A stretch of DNA of 6,264 bases from Saprospiraceae bacterium. GTDB taxonomy: Bacteria; Bacteroidota; Bacteroidia; Chitinophagales; Saprospiraceae. Position 1 is the first letter of the stretch. Each line of letters starts with the position of its first letter. The position numbers and the translations under genes are program-made. Positions 1 through 5,965 of this stretch are shown here, one piece after another. Where the stretch lies: contig SLDF01000361.1 of the NCBI GenBank assembly GCA_007125435.1, forward strand, positions 1-6,264, read 5' to 3'. Under the pieces are notes generated by a model, which was not told where the DNA came from, searched no databases, and saw only the letters and a program-made list of their open reading frames with translations.

Positions 1-68
1 AGGGAATTGTAGATCATTTTATACACATGTGCCCCTGGTAAACTTCTATCCTTTTATGAGAATATATT

Positions 69-99
69 GAACACAAGTTAACCTTTTGTTCATGTTTTA
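69..99 (+). terminator. Possible intrinsic terminator-like hairpin
   Basis: Bases 69-77 pair with 83-91 as five base pairs, one C-T mismatch and three more base pairs, around a five-base loop TTAAC. A T-rich stretch follows at 94-99. It begins directly at the TGA of one incoming frame (68-70), so it could end transcription of a gene lying to the left. The stem is A+T-rich and weak, and the T tract is short, so this is only a candidate. Confidence 0.3.
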
Positions 100-160
100 T
101 AATGTGATAGGGTATGTCTTGTTTTGCACAAGCTTGCATCAGCGATGTGGAGTGGGTCAT

Positions 161-250
161 GAGCGTATGCGAATGAGTCCGAAGGACCGAGCGAACAGCG
201 AGCCCCGTAACGTAGCGACCCGAAACGTAGTGGAGGGTGATGCCCAAGGC
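161..250. other. G+C-rich intergenic island, possible dispersed repeat
   Basis: By direct count 55 of the 90 bases are G or C (about 61%), against 24 of 90 (about 27%) in 251-340. The island has internal repetition: AGCGA occurs at 190-194, 197-201 and 214-218, and 206-219 resembles 221-234 at 10 of 14 positions. A perfect small hairpin GTCC-GAA-GGAC lies at 177-187. No coding frame is convincing on either strand. The abrupt composition change and internal repetition suggest an intergenic repeat element or a structured RNA. That it recurs elsewhere in the genome is inference and cannot be seen from one copy. Confidence 0.35.
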
Positions 251-344
251 GACATAAATTGAATAGACACAATTGATGAGAATAATTAAACATTACATTT
301 CGCTGAAGAGAATTCGATTAACCTTTGATTTAAAGTAGATAACT

Positions 345-2786
345 ATGATTCCACATGTTACAAATGCTATTAGGCTTTTAAGCATTATTTTTACTGTTAT
401 GATATCCAGTCTTGGCTATGCTCAGTCAGACGAATGTTGCATATGCAATGATCCGCCTGAGATATGTGATCCTGAAGATATTGTTTGTTTGGTAGAAGGG
501 TATTGTTCTACTTTACCCCCACCCATACCCGGCAATTCTCCGATTGTAAATATATGCGGTCAAAATATTGCACTGGACAATCCACACTGGTTAGGATTTA
601 TCGCTACAAGTGAATGTATTTCTATAACCATCACTCCTAGTAACTGTCAGGGCACCCCAGGTGGCTTCACAGGGATGCAAGCCGCTATAGTGTCAGAGTG
701 CCCATTTGGACCAATATATTCTACTATTGGCAATTGTATAGCTAACCCGTGCACGACTAACCCCTTTGTTCTATCATCATGTCAGTTTATCATTGGAGAA
801 AGATATTATATTTTACTGGATGGGTGTGCAGGAGACATTTGCGATTATAAAGTGACAGATGTCATTGGATTAGAGTTCCCATTACTATTTGTCACAAGCT
901 ATATCCATGAATTGAGTGTGACAGGGCCTCCAGAGGTCTGCCCGGGCGAAACAGCCCAGTATACCATCGATGACCCAAATAACAGACTAATTAATGCTAC
1001 AGATTTCAAATGGACATTTAATGGAGAAACAATTCAAACTTCTGAACCATATGTATCACTTTCTTTCGAGGGATTGGAAGAAGGGTTCTATGATCTATGC
1101 CTGATTGATTGTTATAATCCTTGTAATAGCATTTTGGATTCGATTATAGACCCCTTGGATCTATGTATTACTATTGAGGTAAAAAACCTACCAGATGATG
1201 ATAGAGGTACTGTGACTGTTTGTGAAGCATTTTTACCCTACATCACGCCAGAAGGTATAGAATTAAGTGAACCAGGAATGAATACATATACCGATATATC
1301 AGATGAAGGGTGTCCATACACCGTTATTTATGATTTAGTAATATTAGACGGACCTGATCCCATATGGTCTATAGTACCATCTATTGACTATAACTGCATC
1401 GACCTATCTCAATGCATATCTATCGAAATATTGGAAGATGCGACGCCGCCTGTGCTAATCTCATGGGAGGATGGAGAAGAAGGGGATTTCGAAAGATGTG
1501 ATCTTACAGAAGGTACTTACCAAATTACCGTAGAGGATGGCAATGGATGTTCATCAACTGACATCATCACAGTAGATCAAATGATACCAATAGAACTTGC
1601 CGTAGAGGTATCACATGAGACATGTGTAGCGCTTTGCAATGGCGCTGCCGATCTATCCGTTTCTGCTCAACAACCATATACCATAGAATGGCAGCAACTA
1701 CAGTCAAGCTCAGGGTCTATATTTGACTTGTGTCCGGGTCGCTATGACTTACAGATCATAGATGCCTATGGCTGCGTCAAAGACACTTTTATAATCATCA
1801 ACCCCGGTGCTACTATTCAGGCGATAGATGCTAACTATGACAACACACACTGTAATCAGCCGACGACTTGTGTCGAACTAGTACTAAATGGAGACCCTGA
1901 TAAATTTACTTACAGCTGGTCCAATGGTTCTCTGGAGAGTCAGGTGAATTGTGAGTACGGTGCTGGGGAGCATAGTGTTACCTTGACAGATACAATTGGA
2001 TGTGAGACCATTTTCAGGTTTGAGATTGAACATATAGCCGACCCAACCGTAGAGAGTATAACATCACATGAGACCTGCTTTGGTGATTGTGATGGAGAAG
2101 TAGAGATCATAGCTAATGGCTTTGGTCCGCTTGACTATGACTGGCCCGGCCTTCAGACGAATGAGTCCTTCATTGGAGACCTATGCCCTGGTGAGTATAC
2201 AGTCTCAGTATCTGATGTCAATAAGTGCGTAACTGTACATAACTTTACAATAGAACATGGAGAAGATCTTCCTATCGCTTTATTCGAGGTACCGGACACT
2301 ATATTTTTTATCGGCTCATTCCCTATTGAATTCAAGAACCAAAGTGAAGGAGCGGTGAGTTACGAATGGGACTTTGGAGATGGTAATACTTCTAATGAAT
2401 TTGAACCATTGCATTCCTATGAAGAACCGGGTGAGTACACGGTGACATTAACAGTATTCAATGCGTTTGATTGCAAATCTGAATTTTCCGTAAGCTTCAA
2501 AGTCGACCTCAGCATTAATACCGCTTTCGTAGAACAATTTGGCAGAGTCAATGTATTTCCAAACCCAACTGACCATATCATTTTTGTTGAGTTTGATCGC
2601 CCTACACAAAAAAACATAACGATCGAATTGGTTAGCCAGAGCGGAAAAATACTATACAAACAAACTGAGCAATCGGGGACACAATTCATCGAATTACCCG
2701 TGCAAGCATATATTTCCGGAACTTACTACCTCAATATTTACAATGGTGACATAAGAGACACTAAGAAAATCATTGTGAAGAAGTAA
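345..2786 (+). CDS. Secreted SprB-repeat/PKD protein with T9SS type A sorting domain
   Basis: A probable cell-surface or secreted adhesin-like protein; its ligand is unknown. Residues 1-27 form a signal peptide with the hydrophobic run after R10 and likely cleavage near YAQ (25-27). Residues 28-175 are Cys-rich and resemble the N-terminal domains of other Saprospiraceae surface proteins. About 190-280 looks like an Ig/PKD-type fold (KWTFNGE). Residues 345-640 hold four SprB-like modules, two of which open with SHETC and continue to DLCPG. About 645-720 is a PKD domain with YEWDFGDG (673-680). From about 735 to the end is the type A T9SS sorting domain, starting VNVFPNPTD and ending in KK. I count 39 cysteines, all before residue 711. 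The start is well fixed, because an in-frame TAG lies at 336-338. Export would be by Sec and then T9SS, with the C-terminal domain removed on arrival. No enzyme motif is seen. Confidence 0.9.
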   Translation: MIPHVTNAIRLLSIIFTVMISSLGYAQSDECCICNDPPEICDPEDIVCLVEGYCSTLPPPIPGNSPIVNICGQNIALDNPHWLGFIATSECISITITPSNCQGTPGGFTGMQAAIVSECPFGPIYSTIGNCIANPCTTNPFVLSSCQFIIGERYYILLDGCAGDICDYKVTDVIGLEFPLLFVTSYIHELSVTGPPEVCPGETAQYTIDDPNNRLINATDFKWTFNGETIQTSEPYVSLSFEGLEEGFYDLCLIDCYNPCNSILDSIIDPLDLCITIEVKNLPDDDRGTVTVCEAFLPYITPEGIELSEPGMNTYTDISDEGCPYTVIYDLVILDGPDPIWSIVPSIDYNCIDLSQCISIEILEDATPPVLISWEDGEEGDFERCDLTEGTYQITVEDGNGCSSTDIITVDQMIPIELAVEVSHETCVALCNGAADLSVSAQQPYTIEWQQLQSSSGSIFDLCPGRYDLQIIDAYGCVKDTFIIINPGATIQAIDANYDNTHCNQPTTCVELVLNGDPDKFTYSWSNGSLESQVNCEYGAGEHSVTLTDTIGCETIFRFEIEHIADPTVESITSHETCFGDCDGEVEIIANGFGPLDYDWPGLQTNESFIGDLCPGEYTVSVSDVNKCVTVHNFTIEHGEDLPIALFEVPDTIFFIGSFPIEFKNQSEGAVSYEWDFGDGNTSNEFEPLHSYEEPGEYTVTLTVFNAFDCKSEFSVSFKVDLSINTAFVEQFGRVNVFPNPTDHIIFVEFDRPTQKNITIELVSQSGKILYKQTEQSGTQFIELPVQAYISGTYYLNIYNGDIRDTKKIIVKK
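1377..2264 (+). repeat. Duplicated two-module unit (A-B-A-B) of SprB-like repeats
   Basis: Four modules cover residues of about 345-411 (A1), 418-487 (B1), 496-562 (A2) and 569-640 (B2). Each carries four cysteines. A1 and A2 have spacings of 5, 26-27 and 16 residues between successive cysteines; B1 and B2 both have exactly 3, 31 and 13. Equivalent cysteines are 151-152 residues apart (C351/C503 and C427/C578). At DNA level B1 and B2 share TCACATGAGAC (1611-1621 and 2064-2074), preceded in both by CCGTAGAG. The pattern indicates duplication of an ancestral A-B pair. The four cysteines per module could form two disulfides, which is inference. Confidence 0.75.
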
Positions 2787-2819
2787 TGGTATTATAACGC
2801 TATTAGGCTTTTTGTTTTG
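2784..2819 (+). terminator. Weak candidate terminator overlapping the stop codon
   Basis: Bases 2784-2790 can pair with 2799-2805 in a seven-pair stem that includes two G-T pairs and contains the TAA stop of the secreted-protein gene. The loop is eight bases. A T-rich run follows at 2809-2819 after a GGC spacer. The position is right for ending transcription before the dehydrogenase gene, but the stem is weak and the T run is displaced from it. Confidence 0.3.
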
Positions 2820-2915
2820 ATAGTTATTTCATGGCATATAAAAAAAGTTGCTCGCTAATTAGTGCCTGAGAGAGTGAAATAAATGGTTTCAGGTATCATA
2901 CATTAAAAGTACTTT

Positions 2916-3887
2916 ATGAAGGCGGTACAATTAAAAGCATATGGAATGCCAAATCATCTAGAGGTTGGGAAGGTTAACAAGCCTGTACCGAAGGAGAATG
3001 AAGTACTGGTAAAGGTCTATGCTACTTCTATCAATGATTTTGACTATGGGCTTGTGAGGGGTAAGCCATTCATTATCCGCTTGGTATTTGGGCTGTGGAA
3101 GCCCAGGGTAAGCATACCGGGTGTAGACATTTCCGGCAGGATCGAAGCAATTGGCTCCAAAGTAACGGTCTTTAATATCGGTGATGAAGTGTACTGTGAT
3201 CTATCAGAATGTGGATTTGGTGGTTTTGCTGAATACGTCACAATACCTGAAAAAGTACTGTCCAAAAAACCGTCTAATATAAGTCATAATGAAGCCTCTA
3301 CCCTACCCCATGCCGGATTGCTAGCACTTCAAGGACTTGTAATAAAAGGAAAGGTAAAATCCGGGCAAAAGATACTGATTAATGGTGCTGGAGGCGGCGT
3401 CGGCACCTTAGGCATACAAATCCTAAAATCATACGATGTCGAAGTAGCCGGTGTCGATAGTGAAGAAAAGCTGGAACTCATGACATCCATAGGATACGAC
3501 CGAGTAATCGATTATAGAAAAACAGACTTTACCAATACGGGAGAACAATATGACCTTATTCTCGATACAAAATCCAATAGGTCTGCTTTCAAGTATGCTC
3601 GATCTCTCAAGAAGAATGGCACCTACATCACGATAGGAGGCTCTATGTACAGATTACTTGAAATTGTAACATTAGGCTCTTTCATATCCATGATCACAGG
3701 CAAAAAACTGAGTGTACTTTTTCACAAACCTAATGAAGGCTTACAAGAAATAACTAAACTCGCAAATGCCGGAAAAGTCAAACCCATAATAGATGGTCCA
3801 TACAAGATTGAAAAAATCCCGGAGTTAATTCAATATCTCGGCGAAGGCAAACATTTTGGAAAGATAGTAGTAGAGGTGGACAAATAA
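2916..3887 (+). CDS. Zinc-free medium-chain dehydrogenase/reductase (quinone oxidoreductase-like)
   Basis: A cytosolic NAD(P)-dependent oxidoreductase of the MDR superfamily, in the quinone oxidoreductase/RTN4IP1-like branch. The substrate cannot be told from sequence. Residues 1-125 are the GroES-like domain: TSINDFDYG (37-45) stands where zinc alcohol dehydrogenases carry their catalytic Cys, and PGVDISGRIEAIG (68-80) follows. The Rossmann domain has the dinucleotide-binding glycine motif NGAGGGVGTLG (156-166). The lobe of four structural zinc cysteines is absent. The end matches the family's GKIVVEV-type last strand. Length (323) is normal. D181 in AGVDSEEK sits at the end of the second Rossmann strand, where an acidic residue usually favours NAD(H) over NADP(H). 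The start is supported by an in-frame TAA at 2904-2906. There is no Shine-Dalgarno motif and no signal peptide. It stands 129 bases after its neighbour and need not share its transcript or role. Confidence 0.9.
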   Translation: MKAVQLKAYGMPNHLEVGKVNKPVPKENEVLVKVYATSINDFDYGLVRGKPFIIRLVFGLWKPRVSIPGVDISGRIEAIGSKVTVFNIGDEVYCDLSECGFGGFAEYVTIPEKVLSKKPSNISHNEASTLPHAGLLALQGLVIKGKVKSGQKILINGAGGGVGTLGIQILKSYDVEVAGVDSEEKLELMTSIGYDRVIDYRKTDFTNTGEQYDLILDTKSNRSAFKYARSLKKNGTYITIGGSMYRLLEIVTLGSFISMITGKKLSVLFHKPNEGLQEITKLANAGKVKPIIDGPYKIEKIPELIQYLGEGKHFGKIVVEVDK

Positions 3888-3943
3888 CAACATCAAGCGT
3901 ATTCGAGCTTGTAGTCTGCACCTTCGGTAATCTCACTGTTGTT
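3886..3943 (+). other. Potential 3' UTR fold after the dehydrogenase gene
   Basis: AACAACA (3886-3892), overlapping the stop codon, is complementary to TGTTGTT (3937-3943). Enclosed are two smaller hairpins: CAAGC (3894-3898) with GCTTG (3907-3911), and ACC-TTC-GGT (3920-3928). Together they could form a three-way junction in the transcript tail. No T run follows directly, so a classical intrinsic terminator is not supported. It might protect the 3' end or be chance pairing. Confidence 0.25.
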
Positions 3944-4029
3944 CATTTATAACTCAATACTTTTATATACCCTGGAGTGGTTATTATTCAATCAGCAGCT
4001 TTGGGTTTCACTCTATACCTCGTTACGGA

Positions 4030-4134
4030 TTACTATTGTGAGTCTGAAAATAGCCATTTTCGAGCAAAAAATATATCAATACCCAACAACCTATGTGGAC
4101 TTGTCGTTGAAGGTGTAAATACTTTACTATTGTG
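4030..4134. repeat. 11-base direct repeat bracketing an 83-base palindromic segment
   Basis: TTACTATTGTG occurs at 4030-4040 and again at 4124-4134. Between the copies lie two hairpins. One is perfect: GAAAAT (4046-4051) with ATTTTC (4056-4061) and a four-base loop. The other is imperfect: 4079-4090 with 4103-4116, eleven pairs (one of them T-G) with one mismatch and a two-base bulge, around a 12-base loop. The layout resembles a very small inserted element with a target duplication, but the terminal inverted repeats are minimal (AGTCT against AGTAT). A GTG-started open frame of 60 codons (3977-4159) runs through here. It has no recognisable domain and is probably incidental. Confidence 0.35.
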
Positions 4135-4165
4135 TATGCATTTCATTATAAATGAATAAAAAAAT

Positions 4166-4381
4166 ATGAAAAAGCTATTCATACCCTTGCTTTTATTATT
4201 TGTATTTAGTCTTATAGCCTTAAGTTGTGTAAGAACTGACTGTCAAGAAGATCCTATCGAAGACTGCTTGTGCCCACAAGTATATGACCCGGTCTGCGGT
4301 TGCGATGGAAAAACTTATGGCAATTCTTGTATTGCAACTTGTTCGGGTATCAAGGATTTTGTAGAAGGTGAATGTAGATAG
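4166..4381 (+). CDS. Kazal-domain lipoprotein, putative serine protease inhibitor
   Basis: A 71-residue exported protein. Residues 1-20 are a lipoprotein signal peptide (MKKLF, then a hydrophobic run) with lipobox ALSC, so C21 would be lipidated and the protein anchored to a membrane facing the periplasm or surface. Residues 34-69 form one Kazal-type domain with the signature DPVCGCDGKTYGNSC. Apart from C21 there are eight cysteines (26, 34, 36, 44, 46, 55, 59, 69) rather than the classical six; the extra ones include C46, frequent in bacterial Kazal domains of this style. Aligned with avian ovomucoid third domain, the reactive bond would follow Q38. Kazal domains inhibit serine proteases of the chymotrypsin and subtilisin classes; the target here is unknown. 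An in-frame TAA at 4157-4159 supports the start, and there is no Shine-Dalgarno motif. The serine hydrolase gene begins 59 bases downstream, so co-transcription is possible. It could also serve as a non-inhibitory surface domain. Confidence 0.88.
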   Translation: MKKLFIPLLLLFVFSLIALSCVRTDCQEDPIEDCLCPQVYDPVCGCDGKTYGNSCIATCSGIKDFVEGECR

Positions 4382-4440
4382 TAGAGCAATAGTTTCGCAA
4401 TATACGATTTGGGTTATATATTACATCTTAATTCCGAATC

Positions 4441-5778
4441 ATGCGTATCTATAAACAGACACTTTTCATATCCATCCTATATTTATTGCATATTGGAGAA
4501 ATATATACTCAAAACAATCCTAATCCCAACCAGGGACTGGATGCCTTTATCGTAAATGAAATGGCAGAAGAACGATTACCCGGTGCATCTACAGTAATCG
4601 TCAAAGATGGCAGAATAGTCTGGCTTTCATCCTATGGCTTTGCAGATATAGCCAATGAGATAGCAGTCAGTGATACCACTATTTTTTTATTGGCTTCTAT
4701 TTCAAAGGTATTCACTGCGACAGCTATTATGCAGTTGATGGAAGAAGGCGCTATTGATTTGGATGAGAATGTTAATGATTTTCTGCCATGGTTGTTAAGT
4801 ATACCGCAGTTTCCAGATGCTCCCATTACCTTTAGACAATTAATGACACATACATCATCCATTCGGGATAATGATGACGTCATGGATACGTATTATGACA
4901 CCCCCGATCCATCCATGTCATTAGCAGAATGCATGCAGCGATACTTTTCAACAGGTGGCCAAGATTACGATTCTGGCAACAACTTTTACTCAAGTATACC
5001 CAGAAGTCGATTTGAATATTCAAATATAGCTACAGCACTGAATGGCTATTTAGTGGAATTGATCAGCAGCACTCCTTTTGATGAATACTGTGAAGATAAT
5101 ATATTCAATACCCTATGCATGGACAATACTTCATGGTTTTTTAGAGGCTTGAATCCCGATCAGGTAGCTACCCCCTACCAATATTCCAATGGAAATTATC
5201 AGGCTATTGAGCATTATGGATTTGCAGATTACCCAAGTGGACAGTTAAGAAGTAATGTTCTAGATCTCGCTAACTTTATGACGGCCTACCTCAATGGCGG
5301 AAATTTAGGCAACAAATCCATTCTGTCCATGTCTTCTATCAATCAAATGTGGACTCCTCAGGTTCCCTCACTCGAGCCAAACCAAGGGCTCAATTGGTAT
5401 CAAGAAGAACTATATCATAATAATAGTACAAGTCTGCTGTGGGGTCATGCAGGTGGTGAAAGCGGCGCTTCCACAGACATGTATTTAGACCCTTTAAATA
5501 AAATAGGCATTTGTGTTTTGACTAATGGCGAAGGTGACGCTATCGAAATTTGTGATAAACTTTATGAATATGCTTTATCCTTAGATCCTGAATCAGGATT
5601 TTATCCGGATTGCATGACGACCAGCATCATTGAGCGCGACCTGCCAACTACAGAAAGAAAACTTGTAAAAATCATTGACTATTTGGGACGTGAAGTTCCA
5701 ATTAGAACAAACACACCGCTCATAAAGGTATTCTCAGATGGGAGTACAGAGCGCATCTTTATCTTGAACAACCCATAA
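4441..5778 (+). CDS. Secreted serine hydrolase, class C beta-lactamase-like (S12), with variant T9SS-like tail
   Basis: A serine hydrolase of the beta-lactamase/D,D-peptidase fold (Pfam Beta-lactamase, PF00144). Members include esterases, D-amino-acid peptidases and amidases, so the substrate is open and true beta-lactamase activity should not be assumed. Residues 1-24 are a probable Sec signal peptide, cleaved near YTQ. All three active-site motifs are present: S86-I-S-K89 (nucleophile and general base), Y193-S-N195, and H336-A-G338 in place of the KTG box. The catalytic domain covers about 30-378. The last 45 or so residues hold KIIDYLGREVP, then NTPL and DGSTE. This resembles a C-terminal tail found on many Bacteroidota secreted proteins and probably directs T9SS export, although it lacks the usual FPNP start. 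ATG 4441 follows an in-frame TAA (4429-4431), and there is no Shine-Dalgarno motif. The gene lies just downstream of the Kazal lipoprotein. Confidence 0.9.
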   Translation: MRIYKQTLFISILYLLHIGEIYTQNNPNPNQGLDAFIVNEMAEERLPGASTVIVKDGRIVWLSSYGFADIANEIAVSDTTIFLLASISKVFTATAIMQLMEEGAIDLDENVNDFLPWLLSIPQFPDAPITFRQLMTHTSSIRDNDDVMDTYYDTPDPSMSLAECMQRYFSTGGQDYDSGNNFYSSIPRSRFEYSNIATALNGYLVELISSTPFDEYCEDNIFNTLCMDNTSWFFRGLNPDQVATPYQYSNGNYQAIEHYGFADYPSGQLRSNVLDLANFMTAYLNGGNLGNKSILSMSSINQMWTPQVPSLEPNQGLNWYQEELYHNNSTSLLWGHAGGESGASTDMYLDPLNKIGICVLTNGEGDAIEICDKLYEYALSLDPESGFYPDCMTTSIIERDLPTTERKLVKIIDYLGREVPIRTNTPLIKVFSDGSTERIFILNNP

Positions 5779-5826
5779 TAATAATGTCATTGATTGTATA
5801 GTCGAATATTTAACTATTCATTCTAA

Positions 5827-5894
5827 GCTGTATCCTGCATAATCTAAGTAAGTTTCTCATGCTAACTTACCGGATACAAGCAGCGAAAGCGCTG
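5827..5894 (+). other. Nested stem-loop element in the 3' intergenic region
   Basis: TGTATCC (5829-5835) pairs perfectly with GGATACA (5872-5878), extendable by GC/GC (5827-5828 with 5880-5881) across one bulged A. Inside it, GTAAGTT (5848-5854) pairs perfectly with AACTTAC (5864-5870) around a nine-base loop. GCAT (5837-5840) could also pair with ATGC (5859-5862) inside that loop, giving a pseudoknot. Directly after comes CAGCG (5881-5885) with CGCTG (5890-5894) and an AAAG loop. No T run follows, so this is not a standard terminator. It may be an RNA processing or 3' protection element, a small RNA or a dispersed intergenic repeat. The surrounding 187-base gap (5779-5965) shows no gene. Confidence 0.4.
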
Positions 5895-5965
5895 TGCCAC
5901 CCGTATTCTATGTGTATAAGATGATACCATCCGTAATTTCTCACAGAGGCATTTAATCTAAAAGC

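Larger units (their letters stand above)
1..344. other. Intergenic region with no convincing gene
   Basis: No gene is supported here. On the + strand the three frames entering from the left close at TAG 10-12, TAA 39-41 and TGA 68-70. The last few codons of an upstream gene could lie here, but none of the three short tails is recognisable. Two overlapping minus-strand open frames (about 14-247 and 90-293) exist mainly because the G+C-rich island lacks stops on that strand. Their products are low-complexity, have no signal peptide or motif, and I do not call them. The stretch holds an imperfect hairpin (69-91), a G+C-rich island (about 161-250) and an A+T-rich leader (251-344) in front of the first gene. 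Confidence 0.6.

Noticed and set aside
168..197. Hammerhead-ribozyme-like arrangement around the GTCC-GAA-GGAC hairpin
   Set aside because: The flanks read CGAATGA and CGAGCGAA rather than the required CUGAUGA and GAAA cores, and I see no closing stems I and III.
14..293. Two overlapping minus-strand open frames across the left spacer
   Set aside because: They are open mainly because the G+C-rich island lacks stops on that strand. The products are low-complexity with no domain, signal peptide or sensible start context, and they overlap each other.
319..327. Bacteroidota-type -7 promoter box (TAACCTTTG) before the first gene, and a similar TACGATTTG at 4403-4411 before the hydrolase
   Set aside because: Both have three bases between TA and TTTG instead of the consensus two, and neither has a TTG -33 box at the expected distance. 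The evidence is too weak to list as promoters.
2153..2689. Minus-strand open frames inside the secreted-protein gene, and similar ones inside the dehydrogenase and hydrolase genes
   Set aside because: They are shadows of well-supported + strand genes, with no domains of their own.
3977..4159. A 60-codon GTG-started open frame upstream of the Kazal gene
   Set aside because: It has no recognisable domain and no start signal, and it runs through palindromes and direct repeats that are better explained as non-coding structure. It is in frame with the Kazal gene but separated from it by TAA at 4157-4159.
4441..5778. Annotating the hydrolase as an antibiotic-resistance beta-lactamase
   Set aside because: The S12/class C fold motifs are shared by esterases and peptidases. 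A T9SS-like tail and HAG in place of KTG argue against a straightforward AmpC call.
5848..5870. Integron attC-like site in the inverted repeat of the last spacer
   Set aside because: The order is GTT first and AAC second, and the core-site consensus (RYYYAAC ... GTTRRRY) is not met. No integrase is nearby.
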